Of a stretch of DNA of 64,000 nt, positions 25,196 to 34,424 are shown piece by piece. A program made the position numbers and the translations under genes. This DNA is from Pyrococcus kukulkanii (GTDB lineage: Archaea > Methanobacteriota_B > Thermococci > Thermococcales > Thermococcaceae): positions 930,001 through 994,000 of the forward strand of contig NZ_CP010835.1 in assembly GCF_001577775.1 (NCBI RefSeq). Direction: 5' to 3'. The notes under the pieces were generated by a model. It was not told where the DNA came from. It saw only the letters and a program-made list of their open reading frames with translations, and ran no database searches. Position 1 is the first letter of the stretch. Each line of letters begins with the position of its first letter.

Positions 25196-25953
25196 AGCGC
25201 CTCCTTTAGTGCTGAAACCAGCAGTACCACTTCCTCCTTTGCTTGGGTGAGCTTTAGGAACACATCCTCTAAGCTCTCTTCTTTTGCCAGCTTTTTGAGA
25301 TCATCAACGGTTCCTTCTGCGATTATCCTCCCCTGATAAAGCAAACCTATTCTATCACAGATTATCTCCGCTAATGCGAGAACGTGGGTGGAGAATACTA
25401 TAACTTTTCCTTCCTTTTTGAATTCCATTAAAAGCTCCCTAAATATCCTAGCACTTTTAGGATCAAGCCCATTCATGGCTTCATCAAGTATGAGAACCTT
25501 TGGATCATGCAACAACGCGGAAATTAGGGACACTTTCTGCCTAGTTCCAAAGCTTAGAGTTCCTATGAGCTGGTTCATATACTCCTCAATGCCGAAGGCT
25601 TCCACGAGTTTGTCAACCCTTTCTCTGAGAATATCCTGTGGAATTCTTCTTATGCTCCCTATGAGGCTGAAGAATTCTGCGGGGGTTAGACTTTCATACA
25701 AAGCTGGAGTCTCGGGGACATATCCTGTGATCTCTCTAACTTTGAGCTGATCTTTACTTACATCAATCCCCTCAACGATGACCCTTCCGCTTGTGGGAGT
25801 AATTATTCCAGCCAAAATTTTCATTGTAGTTGATTTCCCGCTCCCGTTCGGTCCAAGCAGACCATAGATTTCACCATTGTCAACCTTAAAGCTTATCCCC
25901 CTTACCGCTTCATTTGAACCGAAAACCTTCCTAAGGTTCTCAACTACTATCAT
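25192..25953 (-). CDS. ABC transporter ATP-binding protein (ABC-2 export type)
   Basis: About 253 residues from ATG 25953 (GGGGAG upstream). Walker A GPNGSGKST, signature LSFGTRQKVSLISAL, Walker B VLILDEAMNGLDP and H-loop FSTHVL. The FGTRQK signature is characteristic of the CcmA/NatA-like group that pairs with fused ABC-2 permeases. Forms an exporter with the 23738 permease. Confidence 0.92.
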   Translation of the reverse strand: MIVVENLRKVFGSNEAVRGISFKVDNGEIYGLLGPNGSGKSTTMKILAGIITPTSGRVIVEGIDVSKDQLKVREITGYVPETPALYESLTPAEFFSLIGSIRRIPQDILRERVDKLVEAFGIEEYMNQLIGTLSFGTRQKVSLISALLHDPKVLILDEAMNGLDPKSARIFRELLMEFKKEGKVIVFSTHVLALAEIICDRIGLLYQGRIIAEGTVDDLKKLAKEESLEDVFLKLTQAKEEVVLLVSALKEAL

Positions 25954-25996
25954 GCAACTCCCCAAGAATAATTCCGATTGAGGTTAATAAGTTTAA

Positions 25997-26716
25997 TTAT
26001 TTAATGAGCTTGTAAAGCTTGAGAAGCTTAAGGCGGAGAGGTTCTGGAGCTTTGTGGACATCAGCACCCCCAAGTACCGGCCAGATTATCGAGTCTATGT
26101 GTAGGGGAGGCACACCTGTCTGCCTTGCAATCTTTCCCCAGAACTTCCTGGGGCTTTCCTGGGTTAGCCTTTTGGTGACCTTGATTATCCTAACGTCCTC
26201 CGGAATTGGTATCTCCATTGGGTAGGGGATGAACTCTGAGAACACAATCCTCGAGGCATATCCAAACATTTTCACGGCAAAGACCATTGTCTTCTTCTCT
26301 CTTTCAGATCCTACAGCTTTTGCAAGGGCAAGCCAGAAGCTCCTCATATTTTCATAATATCTACTAAGTTCCTCCAAGGAGAGGGAATTCAAAAAGCCCT
26401 CCACCCTTTTTATCCGCCTCAGCTTCTGCTCTACTAGCCTCCTGTTGTATCTCGAAGTAGGTAGGAAAGTTGAATAGGCCTCATAAAGGGAGGTAACTTC
26501 AACGTTCGAGAAGTGCCTAGCAAACTCCCACCACCACTGCTCTCCCCTTCCGGTGAGCTGATAACTAATTAATGCGTTGGCTACTACGAGCTTTATGAAG
26601 ACTTCACCATCTTGACGTTCGCTTAAGTATTTTAAGGCTTGAAATTGCTCGTCAAGGTTCTCCTCTATGTACCTAGCCCCTCCTATTCCGATTTCCCTTA
26701 TCAGCTCAGCTATCAT
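25997..26716 (-). CDS. AGOG-type 8-oxoguanine DNA glycosylase
   Basis: 239 residues aligning along its length with archaeal [70 protein letters not shown] and the C-terminal [22 protein letters not shown] removes 8-oxoguanine and cleaves the strand through a Lys in its helix-hairpin-helix region. Normal length. ATG at 26716 overlaps the upstream beta-RFAP synthase stop by ATGA. Confidence 0.93.
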   Translation of the reverse strand: MIAELIREIGIGGARYIEENLDEQFQALKYLSERQDGEVFIKLVVANALISYQLTGRGEQWWWEFARHFSNVEVTSLYEAYSTFLPTSRYNRRLVEQKLRRIKRVEGFLNSLSLEELSRYYENMRSFWLALAKAVGSEREKKTMVFAVKMFGYASRIVFSEFIPYPMEIPIPEDVRIIKVTKRLTQESPRKFWGKIARQTGVPPLHIDSIIWPVLGGADVHKAPEPLRLKLLKLYKLIK

Positions 26717-27678
26717 CTCACACCACTTATCAGCCTCTCTAGGAACAAGTTCTCTCCTAGGACTTCAGCCCCCTTGTTTCTTGGAACCCCAAGCTCAACC
26801 TCAGCTTTTATTCCCTGATCTTTAAGGAAGTCCAAAAGCTTCGCCTTAACTTTGGTGAACTCCTCCCTTCTTATGAGGCCATAAACCGTTGGCCCCCAGC
26901 TACTTTGACCCGCTCCATATGTTATCCGATTTAACTCGTCAACTATCATTCTTATATCCTCCCTGAACGTTCCTCCCTGAAAGGCGCTGAAGTGCTTCCC
27001 TACGAGCATTTGGATTTCGCTGAGATTTCTTCCAAACTCCTCTATGTCCCTCTCCACGAGGGCTGGGAGAAGGCCAAAGATAATCTTGTATGCTATCTCC
27101 CTTCCAGCTTGTGGATCCCCAAACTTCTCGCTGAGTATTTCATTCTCCTCCTCTTCACTTAAGCCCCTCTTTATCCTGGGAATCACAAGGATGAAGGCCC
27201 AATCTTCAGGGAACTCGTGCCTTATAATTAGGGGGGAAATTGAGTCCCTAACGCCTCCATCTATTACCAGTCCTCCATATTTGAAGGTATACAGCCCAGC
27301 TCCGCTCTCCTTAGCTCTTCCCAAAACCTTTGCAACTTCCTCTATTGGAACATCCTTTTTTGCAAGCTTTAAAATCCCAGAAGCAATGCCTAGAGCAAGC
27401 TGTGTGGTTGAGCCGAGGCCAACATGCCTTGGAATGCTTCTCCTTACCTCTATGTGGAAGTCTACACCGGTCTCATAGTGGAGGTTAATCTCTTCTACGA
27501 CCTTTTCTATTATTTTTCTGTCTTCTTCATTAGCCTCGATGCTTAGGCCACCAGCGGGAGTTATCTTTATTTCATATCCCTCGTCCAAAGCCAAGCCTAT
27601 ACTCCCAAATCTCCTTCCTAAATCGCCACTCGGATCTATAATTCCAAGATGAAGTCTTTTTGGTGTCCTAACTATCAT
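26713..27678 (-). CDS. Beta-ribofuranosylaminobenzene 5'-phosphate synthase
   Basis: 321 residues of the GHMP-kinase-like family that condenses PRPP with 4-aminobenzoate (or 4-hydroxybenzoate) in methanopterin-type pterin synthesis. Signatures are [44 protein letters not shown] and [14 protein letters not shown]. With mptE at 8.1 kb this supports a tetrahydromethanopterin-like cofactor. Operon with AGOG; the ATG at 27678 leaves about 60 bp to the divergent tRNA promoter. Confidence 0.93.
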   Translation of the reverse strand: MIVRTPKRLHLGIIDPSGDLGRRFGSIGLALDEGYEIKITPAGGLSIEANEEDRKIIEKVVEEINLHYETGVDFHIEVRRSIPRHVGLGSTTQLALGIASGILKLAKKDVPIEEVAKVLGRAKESGAGLYTFKYGGLVIDGGVRDSISPLIIRHEFPEDWAFILVIPRIKRGLSEEEENEILSEKFGDPQAGREIAYKIIFGLLPALVERDIEEFGRNLSEIQMLVGKHFSAFQGGTFREDIRMIVDELNRITYGAGQSSWGPTVYGLIRREEFTKVKAKLLDFLKDQGIKAEVELGVPRNKGAEVLGENLFLERLISGVR

Positions 27679-27738
27679 TTTTATCCCTAGGGGATCTAAA
27701 AGGAATATCTCTTAATGCTTTCGTTAAAGTGCGAAAAG

Positions 27739-27746
27739 TTTATAAG
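27739..27746 (+). promoter_or_regulatory. TATA box of tRNA-Leu
   Basis: TTTATAAG preceded by purine-rich GCGAAAAG (BRE-like), 31 bp before the mature tRNA 5' end at 27777, the normal archaeal spacing allowing a short leader. Confidence 0.65.
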
Positions 27747-27776
27747 ATCCATCTTAAGGAGTATTGACGGGACGGA

Positions 27777-27864
27777 GCGGGGGTTGCCGAGCCTGGTCAA
27801 AGGCGCGGGATTGAGGGTCCCGTCCCGTAGGGGTTCCGGGGTTCAAATCCCCGCCCCCGCACCA
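27777..27864 (+). tRNA. tRNA-Leu (anticodon GAG)
   Basis: 88 nt including the encoded CCA. The acceptor GCGGGGG pairs with CCCCCGC, discriminator A27861, CCA 27862-27864. The anticodon arm is CGGGA-TTGAGGG-TCCCG, placing GAG at positions 34-36. The long variable arm (about TCCCGTAGGGGTT) marks a class II tRNA as expected for leucine. T arm CCGGG-GTTCAAAT-CCCCG contains TTC. No intron. Confidence 0.96.
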
Positions 27865-27916
27865 ACTCTTCTCGAAAAGTTAAAGGCTTGGGTTAATATC
27901 TTGATAGCATGAACTA

Positions 27917-27968
27917 TGTGAATAGCAATCACAAAGTTTTTAGTGAAATATGTGGTTAATAATCACAT
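27917..27968. promoter_or_regulatory. Two palindromes before the AAA/DUF4143 ATPase
   Basis: TGTGA-ATAGCAA-TCACA (27917-27933) and ATGTG-GTTAATAAT-CACAT (27950-27968) are imperfect relatives of each other. The second one ends on the proposed ATG (27967). The site would overlap the promoter or 5' end of the ATPase mRNA and suggests autoregulation. Confidence 0.45.
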
Positions 27969-29238
27969 GTTTGATGTTGAGTCATTGAAGAGGATAGTCA
28001 TTACCCAGAGGGAAGAAATTGAAGAGTTTATAGAGAGGGAGAATATCATTGAAAGGGAGATCGACAAGGAGGCTTTGTTGAGCTTCCTCTCTTATCCAAA
28101 TATACTTGCAATTCTCGGGGTGAGAAGATCGGGAAAATCTGTTCTTACGTGGCTACTTATGAGGGATAAGAAATTTGCTTACATAAACTTCTTTGATGAA
28201 AGATTACTTTCCTTTTCTCCTAATGATTATGAAAAGCTGATGCAGGCATTCTATGAGCTGTATGGGGATGTTGAGTATTTTGTTTTCGACGAGATCCAGA
28301 GCGTAAAAGGTTGGGAGAGATTTCTTTCAAGGATAAGAACCACAAAGAAGATCATAGTTACTGGAAGTAGCTCCTCTTTACTTTCAGGCGAGCTTTCAAC
28401 TTCCCTAACTGGGAGATATGTAGGCTTCACGCTGTATCCCTTCAGCTTTAGGGAGTTTTTGAAATTCAAGGGAGTTAAACTGGAAAAAAACTGGATGTAT
28501 TCAACAAAAAGCATCGCGAAAATAAAGCGGCTTTTAGAAGAATACATAAAAATTGGAGGTTTTCCTGAAGCACTAAAGTTTGGTCGGGTTTACCTGCAGA
28601 CTATATACAGGGATATAGTTGAACGGGACGTTATCATGAGACATAATATAAGGGAAGTTCAAGCTATTAAGGAACTTGCCCTCTATTTACTTTCCAACTT
28701 TTCAAGGGAAATCACCTATAGTAAGTTAAAGAATGTGATTGGGCTGAAGGATGTTCACACGATTAGAAACTTCGTTGGCTATTTAGAGGACGCTTATCTG
28801 ATTTTCCAGCTAAAAAGGTTCTCTCCCAAGCTGAAAAGCCAAATATTATCTCCTAGGAAAGTTTATGCCATTGATAGCGGAATTATAAACTCCGTTGCAT
28901 TTAGGCCTACTAGGAACATGGGCAGGCTTTTAGAGAACATAGTTTTTGTGGAGATCTTAAGAAGAATTAGTTATTCCTTCTCAAACAGGGAAGTATACTA
29001 CTGGAAGGATAGGGAAGGTGAAGTCGATTTTGTTATTAAAGAAGGCAACAAGGTCATTCAACTTATTCAGGTAACATATGAACTGAATGATGAGAATTAT
29101 AGGAGGGAAGTTGATGCCCTTCTTAGGGCGTCGAAGGAACTCAAGTGTAACAACCTCTTGATAATAACCTGGGATCAGGATGAAACTCTCGAAGGCAACA
29201 TTAGGGTCGTTCCCCTATGGAAGTGGCTCCTTATTTAA
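27967..29238 (+). CDS. AAA ATPase with C-terminal DUF4143
   Basis: About 423 residues. Walker A LGVRRSGKSVLTW, Walker B YFVFDEIQSVKGWE and sensor IIVTGSSSSLL belong to the AAA_14 group. The C-terminal part has SYFSNREVYYWKDREGEVDFV-type DUF4143 residues followed by an E-V-D-F-V...Q-V nuclease-like pattern. ATG 27967 is preferred because a palindrome occupies the bases before it; a GTG at 27943 would add eight residues. Lies just after a tRNA, a common site for accessory genes. Role unknown. Confidence 0.82.
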   Translation: MFDVESLKRIVITQREEIEEFIERENIIEREIDKEALLSFLSYPNILAILGVRRSGKSVLTWLLMRDKKFAYINFFDERLLSFSPNDYEKLMQAFYELYGDVEYFVFDEIQSVKGWERFLSRIRTTKKIIVTGSSSSLLSGELSTSLTGRYVGFTLYPFSFREFLKFKGVKLEKNWMYSTKSIAKIKRLLEEYIKIGGFPEALKFGRVYLQTIYRDIVERDVIMRHNIREVQAIKELALYLLSNFSREITYSKLKNVIGLKDVHTIRNFVGYLEDAYLIFQLKRFSPKLKSQILSPRKVYAIDSGIINSVAFRPTRNMGRLLENIVFVEILRRISYSFSNREVYYWKDREGEVDFVIKEGNKVIQLIQVTYELNDENYRREVDALLRASKELKCNNLLIITWDQDETLEGNIRVVPLWKWLLI

Positions 29239-29307
29239 TTCTTTAATTATTTAATTATGCAATTTAACGTTAAGAACTCTTTGCCTTAACTTTCCTTGGG
29301 GATTCCC

Positions 29308-30081
29308 ATGAAAGTAGATCTAAACTCCGACCTTGGTGAAAGTTTCGGGAGGTACAAGCTCGGTTTAGATGAGAAAGTTATGAAATACATCACTTCGGCA
29401 AACGTTGCCTGCGGATGGCACGCTGGAGATCCAATAGTCATGAGAAGGACTGTAAGGTTAGCAAAGGAAAACGGGGTTGAGGTAGGTGCCCACCCAGGAT
29501 ATCCCGATCTAATGGGCTTCGGCAGGAGGTACATGAAGCTGACCCCTGAAGAGGCTAGAAACTACATCCTGTATCAGATAGGTGCATTATATGCATTCGT
29601 TAAGGCCGAGGGGCTTGAACTTCAGCATGTAAAGCCTCACGGGGCTTTGTACAATGCCATGGTTAAGGAGGAAGACCTAGCGAGAGCAGTTATCGAGGGA
29701 ATCCTCGACTTTGATAAAAACCTAATTCTGGTCACGCTCTCTAACTCAAGGGTTGCAGAGATAGCGGAGGAGATGGGTCTTAAGGTTGCACATGAGGTCT
29801 TTGCTGACAGAGCCTACAATCCTGACGGAACCCTTGTTCCAAGAGGTCGACCTGGAGCAGTGATCCACGACAAGGAGGAAATAGCGGAGAGGGTAATTTC
29901 GATGGTCAGGGATGGAGGAGTTAAGGCAATAAACGGGGAGTGGGTCGAGCTAAAGGTTGACACGATATGCGTTCACGGAGATAATCCAAAGGCCGTGGAG
30001 ATAACAGCGTACATAAGGAAGAAGCTCGAAGAGGAAGGTGTAAAAATAGTTCCCCTTATAGATATCATTAGAGGGGTCTAG
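29308..30081 (+). CDS. pxpA: 5-oxoprolinase subunit A (LamB/YcsF)
   Basis: ATP-dependent ring opening of 5-oxoproline to glutamate needs PxpA, PxpB and PxpC. The start [14 protein letters not shown] and the motifs [30 protein letters not shown] and VKPHGALYN are diagnostic. 257 residues. ATG 29308 gives the family N-terminus. Pyroglutamate forms spontaneously from glutamine at high temperature, so the pathway suits a hyperthermophile. The operon is interrupted after this gene by a toxin-antitoxin pair. Confidence 0.95.
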   Translation: MKVDLNSDLGESFGRYKLGLDEKVMKYITSANVACGWHAGDPIVMRRTVRLAKENGVEVGAHPGYPDLMGFGRRYMKLTPEEARNYILYQIGALYAFVKAEGLELQHVKPHGALYNAMVKEEDLARAVIEGILDFDKNLILVTLSNSRVAEIAEEMGLKVAHEVFADRAYNPDGTLVPRGRPGAVIHDKEEIAERVISMVRDGGVKAINGEWVELKVDTICVHGDNPKAVEITAYIRKKLEEEGVKIVPLIDIIRGV

Positions 30082-30082
30082 T

Positions 30083-30280
30083 ATGATCACACTCAAAGCA
30101 ATTTATGAGAAAGGGGTCCTAAAACTTGAAAAAAAGCTCAACATCCCGGATAAGAGAACTGTTAAGGTCATAATCATTGACGAATTCGCCAAGGATCTTG
30201 AAGATGTCTTTGGACTTTTTAAAGAAGAAATAGACCTGGAGGAACTTCGAAAGGAGTGGGATAGAGATGTATCTAATTGA
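30083..30280 (+). CDS. Antitoxin of the AF2212/DUF104 type
   Basis: 65 residues. The N-terminus ITLKAIYEKGVLKLEKKLNIPDKRTVKVII matches the small beta-barrel of AF2212-like antitoxins (which contain a 'xYExGVLxPLexv' pattern). The C-terminus is a charged helix likely to wrap the toxin. It starts 1 bp after the pxpA stop and overlaps the toxin gene by 14 bp. Confidence 0.85.
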   Translation: MITLKAIYEKGVLKLEKKLNIPDKRTVKVIIIDEFAKDLEDVFGLFKEEIDLEELRKEWDRDVSN

Positions 30281-30647
30281 TACGGATGTACTAATTGACG
30301 TCCTAAGAGGTATGAAAGAGGCTAAGGAATTTTTGTTAGAAATAGCTGATGAAGGACTTTTTATTTCAGTTATAACACTTTCGGAACTGTTATCTGGAAA
30401 AGAGACTAGAGATCCCGTGAAAAAGGAAAAGCTCCTCAGATTTTTGAGGAAGCACTTTCAGATACTCCCCATTGATGAAGAAATAGGAATTCTTGGCGGA
30501 GAAATCAGGCGAGATTACAATATAGGGCTTGGTGATGCCATTATTGCAGCAACCGCTATTGTGCATGGCTTATCCGTAGTTACGGGAAATATTAGGCACT
30601 TCTCAAAGGTTGAAGGTCTGCGCGTGATAAAACCACCCTACAGGTGA
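30267..30647 (+). CDS. PIN-domain toxin, VapC family
   Basis: 126 residues with the four PIN acidic positions visible: D in LIDTDVLIDVLRG, E in VITLSELLSG, D in GLGDAIIAATAI and a C-terminal Asn/His region (VTGNIRHFSKVEGLRVI). VapC toxins are RNases, usually cutting tRNA or rRNA. All catalytic residues are present, so the toxin appears intact. Ends 7 bp before pxpB. Confidence 0.92.
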   Translation: MYLIDTDVLIDVLRGMKEAKEFLLEIADEGLFISVITLSELLSGKETRDPVKKEKLLRFLRKHFQILPIDEEIGILGGEIRRDYNIGLGDAIIAATAIVHGLSVVTGNIRHFSKVEGLRVIKPPYR

Positions 30648-30654
30648 CATTGTA

Positions 30655-31338
30655 ATGTTAACTATAAGGTTACTCGGTAACTCTGGCGTTCTAATATCCT
30701 TTGGGGAGGTGATAGATGAAGAGATCAATAAGAGGATTCATGCAATCGCTCAGGCGATAGAAAAGGATAAACCGGGGTGGCTCATAGAAGTTGTTCCAGC
30801 GTACTCCTCCCTCGCAATCTACTACGACCCAACCCTGATAACGCACAAAGAAGTTATCTCCTACGTTTCCGGTTTAAAGTTCAACGTGGAGGATGTAAAG
30901 GGCAGGAAGATTGAGATTCCAGTGGCTTATGGAGGAGAATTCGGCCCCGATATAGAGTTCGTGGCAGAGCATAACGGCCTCACGGTTGATGATGTCATTG
31001 AGATTCATTCCAAACCCCTTTACAGGGTCTACTTCCTGGGCTTCCTCCCTGGGTTCGCATACTTGGGGGGCATGGACGAGAGGATAGCTACCCCAAGGCT
31101 CGAGAAGCCCAGGACTAAGGTTCCTGCGGGAAGCGTTGGGATAGCAGGAAAGCAGACCGGATGGTACGCAATAGAGAGCCCGGGGGGATGGCGGATAATT
31201 GGAAGGACACCCTTGAGGACATTCAACCCTGAGAGAGTTCCGCCCAGTATAGTTCTCCCTGGAGACTATGTCAAGTTCGTTCCCATAGACGAGAAGGAGT
31301 TCTGGGAGATCTACAGGGAGGAGTGGGGAAATGATTGA
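30655..31338 (+). CDS. pxpB: 5-oxoprolinase subunit B (KipI-like)
   Basis: 227 residues with GDSGVLISFG-like start (LLGNSGVLISFGEVID), VVPAYSSLAIYYDP, YRVYFLGFLPGFAYLGGM and RTKVPAGSVGIAGKQTGWY, all of the KipI/carboxyltransferase C/D family. Overlaps pxpC by 8 bp. Confidence 0.94.
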   Translation: MLTIRLLGNSGVLISFGEVIDEEINKRIHAIAQAIEKDKPGWLIEVVPAYSSLAIYYDPTLITHKEVISYVSGLKFNVEDVKGRKIEIPVAYGGEFGPDIEFVAEHNGLTVDDVIEIHSKPLYRVYFLGFLPGFAYLGGMDERIATPRLEKPRTKVPAGSVGIAGKQTGWYAIESPGGWRIIGRTPLRTFNPERVPPSIVLPGDYVKFVPIDEKEFWEIYREEWGND

Positions 31339-32326
31339 GATAGTTGCAACCCCAAGTCCTGCGATGATTCAAGATCTTGGGAGAGTTGGCTACCAGAAGT
31401 TTGGAGTTCCAGTGAGCGGTGTCATGGATGAAGTGTCCGCGAGGTTAGCGAACTACCTTGTCGGCAATCCCGATAATTACCCAGTAATAGAGTTCACGGT
31501 CGGTGGGCTTATCCTGAAGTTTCACTCTTCCTCGGTGTTTGCGGTAACTGGAGAGGCCGAAGTCATTCTCAATGATTATCCCCTCGAGCCGTGGAAGAGC
31601 TACTGGGCGAAGAGGGGCGATGTATTAAAGGTTAGGCTCAGGAAGGGGATGTATGGATACATAGCCTTTGCGGGAGGGATAGAGTGCCCTAGGATCCTGG
31701 GTAGTTGCTCAACTTACATGAGGGCTAAGTTTGGAAGGCCACTGAAACCTGGGGACAGGCTTTCCTTAGGGTATGCAATACTAACAGGCAAAGCCGGTAA
31801 GTCCATACCGAGGGAATTCATTCCCAATCTGTGGGGTGACAAAACCGTTAGGGTGGTTTTGGGACCAAATATAGAGCACTTCACAGCCCAGGGAATCAGG
31901 ACTTTTCTTTCATCTGAATATGAGGTTACCCCAGAATCGGACAGAATGGGGTACAGACTTGAAGGACCCAAAATTGAGCACTCTGAGAGGGGAGCTGGGA
32001 TAGTCACTGAGCCGATTCCTCTCGGTGCGGTTCAGGTGCCGGCGAACGGAAAACCCATAATAATGCTCGCCGATAGGCAGACAACTGGAGGCTACTCTAA
32101 GATCGCCACCATCATAAGGGCTGACATTCCAAAGGTCGCACAAACGAGGCCCGGAGAAAAGCTGAAGTTTAGGCCTATCAGCATTCAAAAGGCTATAGAG
32201 GATCTGAGAAGGAGAGAGATAACTATGAAAGCCCTAAGAAAGGCACTCAACGATGAATGGTTTCTCTACAGGATAAAGGTTGTAGGGAAGGAATTCCTAG
32301 CTTTCTCTGGAGGATGTAGACCCTAG
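31331..32326 (+). CDS. pxpC: 5-oxoprolinase subunit C (KipA-like)
   Basis: 331 residues of the biotin-dependent carboxylase-like KipA family: TPSPAMIQDLGRVGYQKFGVPVSGVMD, FAGGIECPRILGSCSTYMRAKFGG-like segment, VLGPNIEHFT and MLADRQTTGGYSKIATI. The start overlaps pxpB. With PxpA and PxpB it forms the 5-oxoprolinase complex. Confidence 0.94.
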   Translation: MIEIVATPSPAMIQDLGRVGYQKFGVPVSGVMDEVSARLANYLVGNPDNYPVIEFTVGGLILKFHSSSVFAVTGEAEVILNDYPLEPWKSYWAKRGDVLKVRLRKGMYGYIAFAGGIECPRILGSCSTYMRAKFGRPLKPGDRLSLGYAILTGKAGKSIPREFIPNLWGDKTVRVVLGPNIEHFTAQGIRTFLSSEYEVTPESDRMGYRLEGPKIEHSERGAGIVTEPIPLGAVQVPANGKPIIMLADRQTTGGYSKIATIIRADIPKVAQTRPGEKLKFRPISIQKAIEDLRRREITMKALRKALNDEWFLYRIKVVGKEFLAFSGGCRP

Positions 32327-32404
32327 GTCTTGGAAGAGACATTAAAACTATCTTTGATTAGCGGCCATTGGGCATACCCCTTTGGGGCTACATGGTGGTA
32401 GTGG

Positions 32405-32698
32405 TTATTTTCCGTCTGTTATGATGCCGAAGATCAGTGGGACAATGACCTTCCTGCTCTCATTCTTCAACTCCACATCAAAAACACTGTACATTGCATA
32501 ACAATTCCTCCTCGGCAAAATATCTACAATGTATGTTGCTGAAGAGGATTCACCTCCATACTTGTGGAATCCAGTGGTTATGGAGAGAGTATTGGCAAGT
32601 CCTAGTCTTATCCTGCTTGAGGTTATGCTTTTTACTCCTAGTTTTCCGTCTTTGGTGATGTTGAGGATTAGTGGGTGGGGGGAGCGTAAAGAACTTTT
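32405..32698 (-). pseudogene. Gene remnant of an unknown protein
   Basis: The reverse strand is open from just after a TGA at 32699-32701 to a stop at 32405 and encodes LILNITKDGKLGVKSITSS, GFHKYGGESSSATYIVDIL and DVELKNESRKVIVPLIFGII. This looks like real protein sequence from a beta-rich, possibly exported protein, but there is no start codon. It is probably the 3' end of a larger lost gene. The remainder of 32699-32960 is very AT-rich with nothing recognisable. Confidence 0.5.
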
Positions 32699-32959
32699 TC
32701 ACTTGTTGAGAGCCTCCTAACCCACTCGTATCTGGGCACTTGATATTACTACTAAAAATACTACTATTAATTTTGCTTATAAATTTATTACATTAGAGTA
32801 GATTTATTTTTAAATTTTATTTAATTATAGATACGACATAAAAACTGAACAATATAACAGCATCACAACATTATTAAGAAATCTTTATCCAAAGGTTTAA
32901 TAAAATGAAATAGAAGGGACTTCGACTATCCTTGTTATTATATCTGAGAGGAGCTCTCT

Positions 32960-33089
32960 ATCAACGCCAACGCTCTCAAGCTCTACCTCGTGGATTATCA
33001 CGCTGGGGCTCTGGTGTGAAAACGTGCACCAGTTCTACCAGGTTGTTGGAGCCCTTATAACCGCCCTCGGGATTTTAGTGGCCCTTTGA
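32960..33089 (+). pseudogene. C-terminal fragment of a membrane protein
   Basis: One frame encodes STSWIITLGLWCENVHQFY followed by QVVGALITALGILVAL and a stop at 33087-33089. The last part is a typical transmembrane helix. There is no upstream start or promoter, so this is a fragment left by deletion. It immediately precedes the transferred-looking GNAT gene. Confidence 0.45.
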
Positions 33090-33130
33090 GTCATTTGGTG
33101 ATAGGATTTGCCTTATGTGAGGTGGTGAAG

Positions 33131-33748
33131 GTGGGCGAGATAAACATAAGGAACTTCCGGCCCAGCGATTTAGAGCGTGTGGCCGAGATAATGGCGCTCG
33201 CCTTTGAAGGGAAGTTTCAGAGCCTTGCACCGATGCCGCGCGAGGAGATGCCCCGGTTTTTGACTGAGACCGGTGCGGTATACAGATCACCATTCCCGGG
33301 TTATGTAGTCGCCGAGGTGGGCGGCGAAGTTGTGGGTGTTCTGGCCCTAAAGTGGGCAGGCCAAAAACGCCCACCGGGGGAGTATCCCATAAGAAGGGCT
33401 GCCTCCAAATACGGCTGGAGGAAAGTTCTTAAACTGTTCCTCGGTCTCTGGCTTCTCGAATACAAGCCAAAGCCCGGAGAATGCTACATTGAGCACATAG
33501 CTGTAATGCCGGGATTCCAGGGAATGGGCATAGGCACGAGGCTACTTGAGTTTGGGGAGGAGTTCGCCCGCAACAATAAATTTGAAAGGCTCACACTCCA
33601 CGTAGCTTCATCAAACGAAAGGGCTATTAGGCTCTATATGAAGAGGGGATTCAAGACCGAGAAAGTGACGAGGAGCCGCATAACGCAGCGCCTTTTTGGC
33701 ATTCCTGAGTGGCGTTACATGGTTAAGTATCTCACACTCCGCATGTAA
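33131..33748 (+). CDS. GNAT-family N-acetyltransferase
   Basis: About 205 residues. Motif A is IEHIAVMPGFQGMGIGTRLLEF, the acetyl-CoA-binding RxxGxG/A variant. The N-terminal INIRNFRPSDLERVAEIM and C-terminal ASSNERAIRLYMKRGF are also standard. GTG 33131 has GAGGTG seven bases upstream; GTG 33125 is possible. Substrate unknown. GC content and codon choice (many GCC, CTC, GGC) are higher than in neighbours, matching the next gene and suggesting joint transfer, perhaps from a Thermococcus. Confidence 0.88.
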   Translation: MGEINIRNFRPSDLERVAEIMALAFEGKFQSLAPMPREEMPRFLTETGAVYRSPFPGYVVAEVGGEVVGVLALKWAGQKRPPGEYPIRRAASKYGWRKVLKLFLGLWLLEYKPKPGECYIEHIAVMPGFQGMGIGTRLLEFGEEFARNNKFERLTLHVASSNERAIRLYMKRGFKTEKVTRSRITQRLFGIPEWRYMVKYLTLRM

Positions 33749-33812
33749 AAGGCCCAAAGAAGCGCCGTTAAGGTTATATCACGCAGAAACGTTGTCCAAG
33801 CAGGTGGTTGGA

Positions 33813-34424
33813 ATGGAGCCTACGAAAAAATGTTCGATAATATCGTGGCTTGAAGAGTACTGGCATGTCTCGACGCCATTTCTTGCCGTTTACGTGACGG
33901 TTCTGCTGGTTCTGTTCGTCCTCAAGGAGAACTTCGCCCTCTTCCTCATCTGGCTGCAGACGCCGGTCTACTGGGTGCACCAGTTCGAGGAGTACGTCTA
34001 CCCCGGCGGCTTCGTGGAGTTCTTCAACAGGAAAGTCCTGGGCTCAAAGCGGGAGGACTGGCCTCTCACAAAAACACACGCCCTTTGGATTAACGTTCCA
34101 ATAATCTTCGTCGCGTTTCCGCTCTCGGCCATACTTGCGGGCCTTGTTGATGTCTCAATCGGAGTATGGACGGCCTATTTCTCAATCCTAAACGCCCTCT
34201 CGCACGTGGGCATGTTCTTCAAGCACGGCTACAACCCGGGCCTCGTGGCGAGTGCACTGCTTAACATACCCGTTGGCGCTTACACGGTTTACTACTTTGC
34301 TACCAGTTATCCGTTGTCACTGGGTGCGCATGTTGCCAGCTTTCTCGTTGCTCTGGCGATTCAAGGTACGCTAATGGTTTGGGGATTAAAGTTCATGAAA
34401 GCAAAGGCAGAGCAGTCCTTCTGA
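33813..34424 (+). CDS. HXXEE-domain membrane protein
   Basis: 203 residues with about five helices. VHQFEEYVYPGGF carries the His-x-x-Glu-Glu motif that names the family, and further conserved residues lie in NALSHVGMFFKHGYNPG. The family is predicted to be a membrane enzyme but has no known reaction. ATG 33813 follows GGTGGTTG. Strongly GC-rich codons compared with the surrounding region. Pairs with the GNAT gene 64 bp upstream. Confidence 0.82.
   Translation: MEPTKKCSIISWLEEYWHVSTPFLAVYVTVLLVLFVLKENFALFLIWLQTPVYWVHQFEEYVYPGGFVEFFNRKVLGSKREDWPLTKTHALWINVPIIFVAFPLSAILAGLVDVSIGVWTAYFSILNALSHVGMFFKHGYNPGLVASALLNIPVGAYTVYYFATSYPLSLGAHVASFLVALAIQGTLMVWGLKFMKAKAEQSF

Noticed and set aside
29269-29277. 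GTT-AAG-AAC half of a SurR site before pxpA
   Set aside because: The third element (N5-GTT) is missing (GCC instead), and a six-base half-site is expected by chance.
32360-32395. CCCC-TTT-GGGG hairpin as a terminator or small RNA
   Set aside because: Short isolated stem with no T-run, no conservation evidence and no clear relation to pxpC, whose stop lies about 45 bp upstream.
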